From Alphaproteobacteria bacterium (lineage in GTDB: Bacteria; Pseudomonadota; Alphaproteobacteria; Caedimonadales; UBA9215), in assembly GCA_009993885.1 (NCBI GenBank), contig JAACSN010000006.1:56475-120474 (forward strand): DNA of 64,000 nt, given 5' to 3'. The position numbers and the translations under genes are program-made. How positions within the stretch are numbered: the first letter of the stretch is position 1; each line of letters opens with the position of its first letter. Under the pieces are notes generated by a model that made no database searches, was not told where the DNA came from, and saw nothing but the letters and a program-made list of their open reading frames with translations. This document shows positions 16,463 to 25,581 of this stretch, in pieces.

Positions 16463-17827
16463 ATGTTTAAGAATCTCAGTGATCGTCTCAACGGTATCTT
16501 TGCCAAGCTCACAAAACGCGGAGCCTTGAGCGAAGAGGATGTCAATGCGGCAATGCGTGAAGTGCGCATCGCCCTCCTTGAGGCTGATGTTGCGCTTCCC
16601 GTTGTAAAAGATTTTATTACTCAGGTTAAAGAAAAAGCTATCGGCCAAGATGTCATTCAAAGTGTGACACCGGGGCAAATGGTTATCAAGATCGTTCACG
16701 AACACTTGATTACGGTTTTGGGCGGTGATCGGGAGGGCGGTAATGAGCTTAATTTAGCCGCTGTGCCGCCTGTGGTCATCATGATGACGGGTCTTCAGGG
16801 GTCGGGTAAGACAACGACGACGGCAAAGATTGCAAAGTACCTTAAGGATAAAAAGAAGAAAAAATCCTTGATGGTTTCAACGGATATTTATCGTCCTGCT
16901 GCTCGAGAGCAACTGGAAACCTTAGGTAAACAAGCGGGTGTTGAAACCCTTGAGATTATTCAAGATGAAAAACCTTTGGAGATTGTCAAGCGTGCCCAAG
17001 AACGTGCACGCCTTGAGGGGTTTGATGTTCTTTTCATTGATACGGCCGGACGTTTGCACATCGATGATGAGCTTATGGATGAGCTGGTTCAAATTCGCGA
17101 CCTTACAAGGCCGACGGAGATTTTACTTGCTGCCGATGCCATGACCGGTCAAGATGCTGTTTCTGTCGCTAAGACTTTCCAAGAGAAAATCGGTGTGACG
17201 GGTATTATTTTGTCCCGTGTGGATGGTGATGCGCGGGGAGGTGCTGCTCTTTCCATGCGCCAAATCACCGGGTGTCCTATTAAGTTTGTGGGTGTGGGAG
17301 AGCGCATTGACGCCTTAGAAGCCTTTCACCCCGATCGTATTGCCGGACGTATTTTGGATATGGGAGATATTGTTTCTCTTGTTGAAAAAGCAGCAGAAGC
17401 CATTGATCAAGACGAAGCCGAGGCTCTTGCACAGAAGATGCAAAAGGGAGTCTTTACCTTAGATGATATGGCCGCTCAATTGGGCCAAATTTCAAAGATG
17501 GGCGGGATGAGCGGCTTGATGGGAATGATGCCCGGTATGGGCAAGATTAAAGATAAGATTGGTAAAGCGGGTATAGACGACAGCATGGTTACGCGTCAGG
17601 TTGCAATTATCCGTTCAATGACAAAGAAAGAACGCCGATTTTATAAACTGTTAAACGGCTCGCGCAAGCGACGTGTGGCCGAGGGATCGGGGACAAGTGT
17701 CCCTGAAGTTAATCGCTTGCTTAAGCAATATCAAGATATGATGCTGGCAATGAAGCGTTTTAACAAAATGGGTAAAAAAGGCTTAATGCGTCAAGGTATT
17801 GCCGGCCTTTTTGGACCTAAAAGATAA
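16463..17827 (+). CDS. ffh: Signal recognition particle protein Ffh (SRP54)
   Basis: 454 residues, normal length. The N domain (1-85) is followed by the G domain with GLQGSGKTTTTAK (P-loop), DIYRPAAREQL, DTAGRLHIDDELM and a closing FVGVGERIDALE. The C-terminal M domain is methionine-rich (GMSGLMGMMPGMGKI) and has the RNA-binding RRFYKLLNGSRKRRVAEGSGTS... region. With 4.5S RNA, Ffh brings nascent inner-membrane proteins to FtsY. It heads the ffh-rpsP-rimM-trmD-rplS block, common in bacteria. The 4.5S RNA gene itself is not found in this window. Confidence 0.97.
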   Translation: MFKNLSDRLNGIFAKLTKRGALSEEDVNAAMREVRIALLEADVALPVVKDFITQVKEKAIGQDVIQSVTPGQMVIKIVHEHLITVLGGDREGGNELNLAAVPPVVIMMTGLQGSGKTTTTAKIAKYLKDKKKKKSLMVSTDIYRPAAREQLETLGKQAGVETLEIIQDEKPLEIVKRAQERARLEGFDVLFIDTAGRLHIDDELMDELVQIRDLTRPTEILLAADAMTGQDAVSVAKTFQEKIGVTGIILSRVDGDARGGAALSMRQITGCPIKFVGVGERIDALEAFHPDRIAGRILDMGDIVSLVEKAAEAIDQDEAEALAQKMQKGVFTLDDMAAQLGQISKMGGMSGLMGMMPGMGKIKDKIGKAGIDDSMVTRQVAIIRSMTKKERRFYKLLNGSRKRRVAEGSGTSVPEVNRLLKQYQDMMLAMKRFNKMGKKGLMRQGIAGLFGPKR

Positions 17828-17866
17828 ACTAATTAACCAACCGACTCATTAAATGGAGAAAATATT

Positions 17867-18331
17867 ATGGCAGTAAAAATGCGTCTTGCCCGTCATGGAG
17901 CAAAAAAACGTCCTTTCTATCACATCGTCGTGGCTGATGCCCGCATGCCTCGTGACGGCCGTTACATCGAGCGCATCGGTTCTTATAACCCGATGGTGCC
18001 AAAAGACCATGCAGAGCGTCTTGTTGTAAAAGAAGACCGCGTTAAACATTGGCTTTCAACAGGCGCACAGCCAACGGATCGTGTTGCTCGTTTTCTGGCT
18101 AATCTTGGCTTGGCTCCAAAAATTGAATACAGAGAAAGCCCAAAACGCTCTCTTCCTAAGGCAAAGGCACAAGAACGCCTTAAGGAAAAAGAAGATGCCA
18201 AGTTGAAGGCTATTGAAGAAGCTAAAGCTGCTAAAGAAGCTGAAATAGCCGCTGCACAAGCCGCCAAGGAAGCTGCAAAAGCTGCTGCCGAAGCACCTGC
18301 TCCCGCTGCAGAAGAAGCTGCTGCCGAATAA
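17867..18331 (+). CDS. rpsP: 30S ribosomal protein S16
   Basis: 154 residues. The first 80 or so are canonical S16 ([35 protein letters not shown]). The remaining 70 residues are a Lys/Glu/Ala-rich helical extension ending in repeated Ala-Glu, common in alphaproteobacterial S16. S16 is needed early in 30S assembly. It sits 39 bp after ffh, with GGAG before the ATG. Confidence 0.97.
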   Translation: MAVKMRLARHGAKKRPFYHIVVADARMPRDGRYIERIGSYNPMVPKDHAERLVVKEDRVKHWLSTGAQPTDRVARFLANLGLAPKIEYRESPKRSLPKAKAQERLKEKEDAKLKAIEEAKAAKEAEIAAAQAAKEAAKAAAEAPAPAAEEAAAE

Positions 18332-18438
18332 GCAAAAAGCGAATAATGTTAGGGGAAGGGCTTTTATAGAAAATTCCATAAAAGCCTTTTCTTATTACCT
18401 TTTAAAGCCTCTGTTCTCATAAAGTATATGTTCTTGCT

Positions 18439-19110
18439 ATGGTCGACTCTAAGCCGCATTTGAAAATCGTTAGTAATCCTGCCTCTCAAGGAGCAGAACA
18501 ACGGGTGTGTCTTGGTGTTATTATGGCGCCCCACGGTATTCAAGGAGAGGTGAAGCTTAAATCCTTCACGCAAGATCCAAAGAATGTCGGAGCTTACGGC
18601 CCCTTATTTTTGGATAACGGGGAAGATAAGCTTACTCTGTTAAAATTGCGTTCTCCTAAGGTTGTGTCAAGGGAAACCGTTTTTGTGGCGCGTTTTAAAG
18701 AAGTAGAAGATCGGGAAACCGCTCAACGCTTAACGGGGCAAAAACTTTATGTTTTAAAGGATAAGTTGCCCAAACTTGCCGAACCGAATGATTTTTATTT
18801 TGAGGATCTTATCGGGCTTAAGATTTTATCGACAGATAAAAGAAAAGAGATTGGCCGTGTTTTGGCCGTCTTTGACTTTGGTGCCGGAGAAATTCTTGAG
18901 CTGGAGCTTAAGGGCTATAAAGAAAGCGTTATGCTTCCTTTTCTTAAAGAATGGGTGGTCGAGATCAACGTTGAGGCCGGTTTTTTGATATTGGACGCGA
19001 CTTATTTGGCCGAATACTTGAAACCCTTTAAGCCTTCCGACGAAAAGTGGGACGACAAAGCGGAGAGAAAAAGCAAGAATCCGGATGAGACGGAGGATCA
19101 CAATAAATGA
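18439..19110 (+). CDS. rimM: Ribosome maturation factor RimM
   Basis: 223 residues. RimM N-terminal domain starts at [20 protein letters not shown] and the PRC-barrel half at [11 protein letters not shown], with [19 protein letters not shown] at the end. RimM binds S19 and helps mature the 3' domain of 16S rRNA. The first 20 residues and last 20 (Lys/Glu-rich) are extensions. The ATG has no strong ribosome site. Its last 4 bp overlap trmD (ATGA). Confidence 0.93.
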   Translation: MVDSKPHLKIVSNPASQGAEQRVCLGVIMAPHGIQGEVKLKSFTQDPKNVGAYGPLFLDNGEDKLTLLKLRSPKVVSRETVFVARFKEVEDRETAQRLTGQKLYVLKDKLPKLAEPNDFYFEDLIGLKILSTDKRKEIGRVLAVFDFGAGEILELELKGYKESVMLPFLKEWVVEINVEAGFLILDATYLAEYLKPFKPSDEKWDDKAERKSKNPDETEDHNK

Positions 19111-19853
19111 CTTCTTCAAACTCGGCCTTTTCTGTTAAAGTTTTCACGCTTTTTCCCGAACTTTTTCCCGGTGTTTTAGGAGTATCCGTTATAGGACGCG
19201 CCCTTGAACAGGGACTTTGGAATCTTGAGGTTATTAATCTTCGGGATTTTGCCCATGGTAAACATAGGCAGGTAGACGATACGCCTTGTGGGGGCGGAGC
19301 CGGTATGGTCATGCGTCCTGACGTCGTTCATGATGCTTTGGCGTCCTGTTATAAGGATCAAAAGCCTAAACGTTTGATTTACTTATCGCCCCGCGGTATT
19401 CCTTTGTCTCAAAAACTTGCTCGGGAATTGGCGCAAGAAGGCGAAATCGGCTTGCTTTGCGGGCGCTTTGAAGGTGTTGATCAGCGGGTTTTGGACGCTT
19501 GGGATATTCAAGAAGTCAGCTTGGGAGATTTTGTCCTCTCAGGAGGAGAAATTGCCGCTCAGGCCTTGATTGATGCCGGCGTTCGACTTGTACCGGGTGT
19601 TTTAGGGGCGGCTGAATCCTTAGAAGAGGAAAGTTTTACCTCCGGTTTGCTGGAATATCCACATTATACGCGTCCTCGTGAATGGAATGATTGCAATGTG
19701 CCTCAAGTTCTGCTATCAGGTAATCATAGAGAAATTTATGCTTGGCGAAAAGAACAAGCTGAATCCTTGACCAAGGAACGTCGTCCCGATTTATGGGCGT
19801 CTTATTTGGAAAAGGACCCTAACAACGTTAAGTTAAAGAATAAAAGTGAATAA
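19107..19853 (+). CDS. trmD: tRNA (guanine-N1)-methyltransferase TrmD
   Basis: 248 residues. The SPOUT knot shows in [34 protein letters not shown] and [20 protein letters not shown], with [16 protein letters not shown] earlier. The enzyme methylates G37 of tRNAs with S-adenosylmethionine and prevents +1 frameshifting. Translationally coupled to rimM by a 4-bp overlap, and followed 13 bp later by the rplS start codon. Confidence 0.97.
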   Translation: MTSSNSAFSVKVFTLFPELFPGVLGVSVIGRALEQGLWNLEVINLRDFAHGKHRQVDDTPCGGGAGMVMRPDVVHDALASCYKDQKPKRLIYLSPRGIPLSQKLARELAQEGEIGLLCGRFEGVDQRVLDAWDIQEVSLGDFVLSGGEIAAQALIDAGVRLVPGVLGAAESLEEESFTSGLLEYPHYTRPREWNDCNVPQVLLSGNHREIYAWRKEQAESLTKERRPDLWASYLEKDPNNVKLKNKSE

Positions 19854-19866
19854 AGGACGGATTGTC

Positions 19867-20316
19867 ATGAATCTTGTACAGAAATTTGAAAATAAACAAC
19901 TCGAGGCTTTGGCCGAAAAGAAAACAGTTCCTGCTTTTGGTGCCGGTGATACGATACGTGTAAACGTTAAGGTTATTGAAGGTACAACAGAGCGTATGCA
20001 AGCTTATGAAGGTATTTGTATTGCCAGGCGTAACGCCGGTTTAAACTCTTCTTTTACCGTGCGTAAAATTTCCTTTGGAGAAGGTGTGGAACGTGTATTC
20101 CCTCTTTATTCCCCAAAGATTGATATCGAAGTCAAACGTCGCGGTGTTGTTCGCCGTGCGAAATTGTATTACTTGCGTGATCGTCGCGGTAAAAGTGCCC
20201 GCATTGCCGAAAAGCGTGATTATTCTTTATCAAAGAAAAAAGCGCCTAAGGCTGATGTAAAAGCATCACCGGCAGCGCCTGCCAAAGAAGCAGCTGCAGC
20301 ACCCGCAGACGCATAA
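19867..20316 (+). CDS. rplS: 50S ribosomal protein L19
   Basis: Start taken at ATG 19867 (AAGGA 9 nt upstream); an earlier in-frame ATG would overlap trmD. 149 residues: canonical L19 ([53 protein letters not shown]) with a Lys/Ala-rich C-terminal tail of about 30 residues. L19 lies at the 30S-50S interface. It is the last gene of the block; a terminator follows. Confidence 0.97.
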   Translation: MNLVQKFENKQLEALAEKKTVPAFGAGDTIRVNVKVIEGTTERMQAYEGICIARRNAGLNSSFTVRKISFGEGVERVFPLYSPKIDIEVKRRGVVRRAKLYYLRDRRGKSARIAEKRDYSLSKKKAPKADVKASPAAPAKEAAAAPADA

Positions 20317-20343
20317 CTTTTTAACTCTCTTGCTTTATGAGAA

Positions 20344-20374
20344 AGATTCTGCAGAAATGCAGGGTCTTTTTTTA
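20344..20374 (+). terminator. Terminator of the ffh-rplS operon
   Basis: Hairpin with arms AGATTCTGCA / TGCAGGGTCT around a GAAA tetraloop, followed by a run of seven T. Confidence 0.85.
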
Positions 20375-20438
20375 TTTAATATTAATAAGTTTTAAGGTCG
20401 AGAAACTCTAATTTTATATTTCTTTTTAAACCCACAAA

Positions 20439-20466
20439 GTCTCTTTTGATAAAGAGACGCTTTTTG
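20439..20466 (+). terminator. Second hairpin with T-tract
   Basis: Arms GTCTCTTT / AAAGAGAC with loop TGAT, followed by GCTTTTTG. It may back up the rplS terminator. Confidence 0.5.
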
Positions 20467-20623
20467 TTAGGTGCTACTACTATTAGGAGAGGGCATGAGC
20501 GGATTTTATATTCGAGTCATTGAAAAAAAATCCTTAGATACCCTTTTTATATTTCTCACCTATAAGCATACGCTTCATTTTTGGTGACCGGACTGAAGTA
20601 TCTCCTTTTAAGTATAATAGAAT

Positions 20624-20656
20624 AAGCAAAACCCGCGTGCGTAAACAGGCGGGTTT
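20624..20656 (-). terminator. Terminator of the glycine-zipper lipoprotein gene
   Basis: On the minus strand ACCCGC / GCGGGT arms (20631-20636 and 20649-20654) are followed by TTTTG. It lies about 25 bp after the lipoprotein stop codon. Confidence 0.7.
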
Positions 20657-20680
20657 ATGAAGGGGGTAATTTATTATCCG

Positions 20681-21172
20681 TTATCCTTGAAAAGGAACAA
20701 TGCGGGAACGCCCTTTGTAGCTAACGTGTAAAATGACACGTTGACCGGGTTGTAAATTGACATCAAGGCCTTGAACAACGGTTTTTAGCTGTCCGTTATC
20801 CAATTGAACCGTATATTCAAAAGCTTCTTGTTTTGAAAGCTCTTTTTGAGCATAAGCGCCGGCCAACGCACCGGCAGCCGCACCCCCTACGGTTGCAAGG
20901 GTATTACCTCTGCCTTTTCCGGCCATATTCCCCAGAACACCGCCGGCAACACCACCGGCAAGACCGCCAATGACGTTCTCTTGAAGTTTTTCACCTTCCT
21001 CAACAAGGACTTGGCGTTTGGAAGCAATAACACCGGCATATGATGTCATGGCTTCGCCAACACCTGCGGAGGCATAATTGCTAGCGCCAATGTTGCGCGC
21101 GCAACCTGTCATCATGAGAAGAGAGGGCACAACGAGGGACACGGCTATAATAGTTTTGAAAGTTTGTTTCAT
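20681..21172 (-). CDS. Glycine-zipper outer-membrane lipoprotein (SlyB/Pcp-like)
   Basis: 163 residues. A type II signal peptide ends in the lipobox LMMTGC (Cys24). Residues about 65-110 are a glycine-zipper double helix (VIGGLAGGVAGGVLGNMAG, TVGGAAAGALAGAYA), which inserts hairpin-wise in the outer membrane. A small C-terminal beta domain (YTVQLDNGQLKTVVQG, GQRVILHVSY) resembles the SlyB/17-kDa antigen family, which stabilises the outer membrane. Alone on its strand, with its own terminator. Confidence 0.85.
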   Translation of the reverse strand: MKQTFKTIIAVSLVVPSLLMMTGCARNIGASNYASAGVGEAMTSYAGVIASKRQVLVEEGEKLQENVIGGLAGGVAGGVLGNMAGKGRGNTLATVGGAAAGALAGAYAQKELSKQEAFEYTVQLDNGQLKTVVQGLDVNLQPGQRVILHVSYKGRSRIVPFQG

Positions 21173-21319
21173 TTTAAAATCCTTGTTTGTTAAATATCCT
21201 TCTTATTATCTCAGAAAAAGTCTTTTTTACAAAGGGAGAAGTACGCATACTTAGGCATTGGCGATTATTTGTTGAATAAAAAGGACTTGATACGGTTTTG
21301 CCAAGAGATCTTCTAGTTT

Positions 21320-21556
21320 TTATCCAAGGTCTTTTATGTAAGGCTTATTGAACCGGGCTTGGTGTTCTTCTTTGCCGACCCAATTTTCATAGAGGACAAA
21401 CTGAGCAGGATTATCTATAGTTTTATGCAGGCGATATTCCAAACAGGCAATTTCAGAAGAACTTGGCTCGACGACGGCTTTTAGGGCTGATTCTAGCGCT
21501 TGTTCTTTGCCTTTCTTTGCTTCTAAAACGGCAACAACAGTGTATGGTGCGGACAT
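21320..21556 (-). CDS. Antibiotic-biosynthesis-monooxygenase (ABM/YgiN-like) protein, cut short by an in-frame TAA
   Basis: The 78-residue product starts like a complete ABM-fold protein (YTVVAVLEAKKGKEQALESA, then CLEYRLHKTIDNPAQFVLYE and WVGKEEHQARFNKPYI) and stops at TAA 21320-21322. Reading on in the same frame gives 22 more residues, KLEDLLAKPYQVLFIQQI and a short tail, to a TAA at 21251. That is what the C-terminal helix and last strand of this family look like, and it brings the total to about 101 codons, near the family norm. One C-to-T change (CAA to TAA) would explain it. ABM proteins are small dimeric haem- or quinol-related oxygenases. The gene is probably decaying, unless the stop is read through or is a sequencing error. 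Confidence 0.75.
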   Translation of the reverse strand: MSAPYTVVAVLEAKKGKEQALESALKAVVEPSSSEIACLEYRLHKTIDNPAQFVLYENWVGKEEHQARFNKPYIKDLG

Positions 21557-21685
21557 ATTTTATTTCCCGGCTTTATATCGCCTTAGTCTACCTTTTAGAA
21601 CCTAAAAGGAAAAGTTTTTTTCGGCATAAAAAGAGAAAAAGTGAGGAGAGACGTAGTATCATGGCGACTACTATATTGCGAAATG

Positions 21686-22078
21686 AGTGAGGGGCTTCTG
21701 TTGCCCGGTGCCCCTCGAACCGCAAGGATGTTCTAACCTTAGGCAGCTGCTGCAGTAGCGGCTACGATACGGTTGTCGTTAACGAAATTATCGTTAGCGG
21801 CAATAAGAACACCATTAAATGCGTTTTTACGTTTTGCATTTATATTTATACTGTCCGATAACGGTGGTACAATGCCGAGCAAAAACCATATCTTTCAACG
21901 CATGTCGATCCTATTTCACCCCCAAAAGTAAAAAACATTCGGGTCAGACATTAATTTCAGGGCTATAACCCCAAATCGCCGTCTTCTTAAGTGGTGGAGG
22001 TGCCGGGTACCGCCCCCGGGTCCATAACATCTATTACATATAGCGTTTATCACCATAGTTACACGAGGTAACATCTAT
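21686..22078 (-). ncRNA. ssrA: Circularly permuted two-piece tmRNA
   Basis: Read on the minus strand. An acceptor piece comes first, ending at CACCTCCACCA (3' end 21992) with a T-arm-like CCCGG...CCGGG hairpin and a GTTAC/GTAAC hairpin before it. An intervening segment follows, then the coding piece, whose 5' end GGGGGTG (first base 21923) pairs with CACCTCC of the acceptor. GAAATAGGATCGAC directly after is typical tmRNA. The tag frame (21739-21798) reads ANDNFVNDNRIVAATAAAA then TAA. The coding piece closes with a GAGGGGC/GCCCCTC hairpin at 21689-21717. tmRNA rescues stalled ribosomes and tags the product for ClpXP. Acceptor 5' and coding 3' ends are estimates. Confidence 0.93.
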
Positions 22079-22271
22079 ATTATAACAGTTTTAGGAACAT
22101 TATTGCAAGCGAGATAAATCCAAAAAAAACTCTCAACGCTTTCTGTATCTTAAAATGTCATTAACACTTTCTTCAGCTTTTATTTACCTTTCATTAAAAT
22201 CTTCGCCCGTAAGGTCAACTACTGAACTCTTATCAGTAGCTAATCCATCATGAATCTTAACGGAGGTCTTT

Positions 22272-23609
22272 ATGTCAAAACAAACCGTCTTTAAAACAAC
22301 TTTATGGGCATCGGCAACAGCCGCTTTTATGCTCACGTCAGGCACGTCCTGTTTTGCAAGTTCAAGCAATACTGAAGAGTTGCTGTCGAATTTAAATCCT
22401 GTAAATTCAGCGACATTTGGAAAAAGAAAAGGGGTGAAAATTAAAATGAGGGTGCAGGGATCTTCCGTCGACCTTCCCTATGAAGAAGAATTTTTTCCGC
22501 GCGGAGATGTAAGCGAGGGGCCAAGTGATTCTCAACTTATTTATGCCGATAGCAAACGTGCTGCTTCTTCGGTTAACGGTGATTTTTCTTTTTATTCTTT
22601 TCAACAGGGTAGCATGCGTGCAGCTGATAGCGTGAGCGTTTATGGAAATTTACGGGCGACCTCGGATTTGTTTCAAAATGATTTACGTGATGTTATCCGT
22701 TTATATCCAAGTAATTCAAAGGTACGTGACGCAGCTAGAAATTATTTGGTAAGTACATCAAGCATGCCTCTTTTCTATTTTACTAAGGGCAATGAAATGG
22801 AAAATGCCTATTATACGCGTTTTGAAGCAGAGGATGGGACGCCTTATCGTTTAATGAATCTGGGTTGGTATCGCCCGACTTCGAGAACAAAAGAATATAC
22901 GGCTCAACAACCGGATATTGTTTGGCACGAAGCAGGCCATTCTTTGGTTGATGCGGCGCGCCCCGATTTATTTAGTGATGACTCCAAGGCCGGCGCTTAC
23001 CATGAAGCATGGGGGGATACCAATGCAATGTTTACCCTTTTAACCTATGAAAGTGCCAGAAAAAAATTGATTTTCGATGTGAGAGGCGATCTTCATCAAC
23101 GTAATTTTTTGCGCAGTATGGCAGAAGAATTCGGTCAATCTGTTTTGGGAAGCAATACGGGATTGCGTGATCTTGATGATGATGTGAAGGATGACGGTTT
23201 TGAAGGAGAGGTTCATGATAAATCACGTGTTCTTGCCGGTGCTGTTTATGATATCGTTGTCAAAGCATATGAGGATCAAACACGGGTTAATGGTGTTTTA
23301 CCCGCCAAAGCCCTTGGAGAAGTTGCCGATTATTTGCGAACTCGGTGGGTTTATACCTTAACCCAAGTGGATTCAACGCCTTCTTTTACAGAAATCGGTA
23401 CCCTTCTTAAAGGGGCTCTTCCGGAGCATGAAGTTGGGGAAGGTTATGGTTTACCTTGGATGTCTTATGTTGAAGAAGAATTCACAAAGCGTAACATTAG
23501 CCTTGACGGCACACCGGATCCTTGGGATTGGTCTGTTTTTAAAGGTAGAAATTGGTTTGCTCATACAGAGAGCGCCAAAAAGAAAATACTTCTTTTCAAA
23601 ACCTCTTAA
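22272..23609 (+). CDS. Secreted gluzincin metalloprotease (M4/thermolysin-like)
   Basis: 445 residues, ATG preceded by GGAGG. A Sec signal peptide (TLWASATAAFMLTSGTSCFA, cleavage near 30) precedes about 170 residues without a recognised domain. The zinc site is H219-E220-A-G-H223 (WHEAGHSLVD), the third ligand E245 and the following D in GAYHEAWGD copy the thermolysin GxxNExxSD motif, and GEVHDKSRVLAGAVYDI (H315) matches the GGVHxNSGI proton-donor His. The overall length and lack of a standard FTP propeptide set it apart from classic M4. Secretion and context with other exported hydrolases suggest action on host or prey protein. It is single; a shared terminator separates it from flhG. Confidence 0.8.
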   Translation: MSKQTVFKTTLWASATAAFMLTSGTSCFASSSNTEELLSNLNPVNSATFGKRKGVKIKMRVQGSSVDLPYEEEFFPRGDVSEGPSDSQLIYADSKRAASSVNGDFSFYSFQQGSMRAADSVSVYGNLRATSDLFQNDLRDVIRLYPSNSKVRDAARNYLVSTSSMPLFYFTKGNEMENAYYTRFEAEDGTPYRLMNLGWYRPTSRTKEYTAQQPDIVWHEAGHSLVDAARPDLFSDDSKAGAYHEAWGDTNAMFTLLTYESARKKLIFDVRGDLHQRNFLRSMAEEFGQSVLGSNTGLRDLDDDVKDDGFEGEVHDKSRVLAGAVYDIVVKAYEDQTRVNGVLPAKALGEVADYLRTRWVYTLTQVDSTPSFTEIGTLLKGALPEHEVGEGYGLPWMSYVEEEFTKRNISLDGTPDPWDWSVFKGRNWFAHTESAKKKILLFKTS

Positions 23610-23635
23610 TTTTTTATGATTTCTTTCTAAAAGAT

Positions 23636-23681
23636 AAAAGGCAGCTAATATTTTGGATAAAACCGGAAAATAAGCTGCCTT
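23636..23681. terminator. Bidirectional terminator between the metalloprotease gene and flhG
   Basis: Arms AAAAGGCAGCT and AGCTGCCTTTT flank a loop of about 26 bases; T-runs follow on the plus strand and A-runs precede it, so it can serve both convergent genes. It touches the flhG stop codon. Confidence 0.7.
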
Positions 23682-24482
23682 TTATTTAAAAGATTTTTTA
23701 ACGATTTTTTCTACATCTCTAAGAGCCGTTGAATTCGGATGACGAATGCTTAACGCGACTTGATGGCGAATGGCATCTTTGATATGGGCATCCCGATGAA
23801 TGACGCCGGCAAGCTCCGGTTTATAGTTCAAGAATTTTTCGCAAACATAGGCGAAACCTTCATAGGTTCTATGGCCTTGGGGGTCGTTTTCTGCTTGATT
23901 TATTAAAATCTCGACGGGTAAATGGGGATGACTACGGCGGGTAAGTTTCAAGAAGGCATAAGCATCGGTGATAGATGTGGGTTCGTCATTAACAATAAGT
24001 AAGCATTTCCCGGAAGCAGGCGTTAGGCTTTTTACAATGCCGCCGATACCGGCACCCAAATCAATGAGAACCCAATCATAATCTTTAGCGACCGATTTTA
24101 ATTCTTCCCGCACAAGGGCAAGGCGAGTCGGAGAAAGATCAGATAACCGAGCACTTCCCGAACGCCCCGGAAGAATATCAAATCGCCCTTCTTTATAATG
24201 GGAGATGGCGCCTTTAAAATCAATTTCCCCTTCTATAACATCTCCCAGGTCATAGTCGGGACTAAGACCCAGTTGAATGTCAATATTGGCAAGGCCAAGA
24301 TCGCCGTCAAAAATAAGAACCTTTTTTTTGAGGGCGGCTAAAGCGTGGGCGAGGGTAATGGAAAACCATGTTTTACCGACACCGCCTTTCCCGGAAGCGA
24401 TCAGGATAATATTTTTTACCGATTGGTTTTTAAACGTGTCAATGCGGGTGACTGTTGCGGTTGTCGTTGTTTGAGTATTCAT
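23682..24482 (-). CDS. flhG: MinD-like ATPase FlhG (FleN), flagellar number regulator
   Basis: 266 residues. Deviant Walker A ASGKGGVGKTWFSITLAHAL, then VLIFDGDLGLANIDIQLGL (the FlhG signature DLGLANxD), Walker B WVLIDLGAGIG and a C-terminal amphipathic KIVKKSF tail for membrane contact. FlhG acts against FlhF to limit flagellar number. Its start overlaps the flhF stop by 4 bp. It is the last gene of the fliF operon. Confidence 0.92.
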   Translation of the reverse strand: MNTQTTTTATVTRIDTFKNQSVKNIILIASGKGGVGKTWFSITLAHALAALKKKVLIFDGDLGLANIDIQLGLSPDYDLGDVIEGEIDFKGAISHYKEGRFDILPGRSGSARLSDLSPTRLALVREELKSVAKDYDWVLIDLGAGIGGIVKSLTPASGKCLLIVNDEPTSITDAYAFLKLTRRSHPHLPVEILINQAENDPQGHRTYEGFAYVCEKFLNYKPELAGVIHRDAHIKDAIRHQVALSIRHPNSTALRDVEKIVKKSFK

Positions 24483-25567
24483 GCTTTTTTCGCCTCCATA
24501 AACCCTTTAACCCATCCCGGAATTTCTATTTTCGGTGCTTTTTGAGAGCCTGTGGCGGGTTGTTGTGTCTGTATTTCTATTTGCTCGTCATAGTGTTGTG
24601 AATAATTCATATCCGGTAGGTAAGCTTTTAACATTGCTACAAGATTATCGCTTTGGGCTTCTTTAAGACGGCTGCCGATTTCAGGCCCACAGCTCATGGC
24701 ACTTAGTTCCAAGCGTTCTTTAAAAAGAACAGACAAAAGACCGCCGAAACGCTTGGCCGCATCAAAGCGTGTCATAAAAAAACGTGTGCTCCCGAGATCT
24801 TTAAAAGCATTGGCGGTTTCTTGCATTTCATAGGGGTCGGTGCCGGCCGAGAGCACAAGATAGGGGGCTTGCTTTGCGGCGAGCACAAAATCTGTTAAAT
24901 GGGCAACTTCATTGGGGTTTAAGGAATTGGTTCCGGGAGTATCGATAAGATAAGTTGTGCCGTTATTCCCTTGGGCAAGAAATTTTTCAAGCTGTGTCGG
25001 AGTCTGTACAAGATGCACCGGAATGCCTAAAGCTGTCGTGTAGGCCTGAATTTGTTCTATGGCGCCGGCTTTTAAATAATCGGCGGAAATGACTTCGACC
25101 TTTTGATTCAGTAAACGATACTCCGTAGCAATTTTTGCAAGGGTAACGGTTTTTCCAACGCCAACAGGCCCCGCCAACATAAGTTGGTTGGGTTGGTTGG
25201 GATTCGAAGAGAACTTAAGGGGAGCAAAGCTATAGAGTTCTTTAAAAACGGAAGATATACCGCTTTCCAGAATACTTTGAGGCAGTTTACAGGTTTCAGT
25301 TATTAAATCTTCTGCGATTGCGTTCGGAATACCGTGATAAGAAAGTATATGGCACAAAGTATTTTTTGTTTCAAGGGCTGTATAGGCCGGTTTTTGAGAG
25401 GGTGAGGTCGCCTCGAGATGTTGAGGAAGATGCTCACAAGCTGCTGTTACTCTAATAGCGTCCCCTTCGTTGAGAGAAGAGATAATAATAGCATCATCTC
25501 CCAGTTCGCTTCGGATTTTCCGAAGGGCCTCTTCCATGGATTGGCAAATATAGGTCTTTAGTTTCAT
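24479..25567 (-). CDS. flhF: Flagellar SRP-like GTPase FlhF
   Basis: 362 residues: a short N-terminal B region (MKLKTYICQSMEEALRKIR), an N domain, then the G domain with MLAGPVGVGKTVTLAKIA (P-loop), VEVISADYLKAGAIEQ, LIDTPGTNSLNP and FFMTRFDAAKRFGG. FlhF is the third SRP GTPase and sets the site of flagellar assembly, usually polar. Its presence with FlhG argues for a polar flagellum or a controlled flagellar number. It lies 14 bp after flhA. Confidence 0.93.
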   Translation of the reverse strand: MKLKTYICQSMEEALRKIRSELGDDAIIISSLNEGDAIRVTAACEHLPQHLEATSPSQKPAYTALETKNTLCHILSYHGIPNAIAEDLITETCKLPQSILESGISSVFKELYSFAPLKFSSNPNQPNQLMLAGPVGVGKTVTLAKIATEYRLLNQKVEVISADYLKAGAIEQIQAYTTALGIPVHLVQTPTQLEKFLAQGNNGTTYLIDTPGTNSLNPNEVAHLTDFVLAAKQAPYLVLSAGTDPYEMQETANAFKDLGSTRFFMTRFDAAKRFGGLLSVLFKERLELSAMSCGPEIGSRLKEAQSDNLVAMLKAYLPDMNYSQHYDEQIEIQTQQPATGSQKAPKIEIPGWVKGFMEAKKA

Positions 25568-25581
25568 CTCTCTATCCTGTC

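Larger units (their letters stand above)
20317..20680. other. Intergenic region after rplS
   Basis: About 360 bp without a credible gene. It holds two plus-strand terminator-like hairpins and, at its right end, the minus-strand terminator of the lipoprotein gene. The stretch between the hairpins and 20620 shows nothing I recognise. Confidence 0.6.

Noticed and set aside
22184..22369. 61-residue minus-strand ORF at the metalloprotease start
   Set aside because: It is antisense to a signal peptide and ribosome site, with no own start signal.
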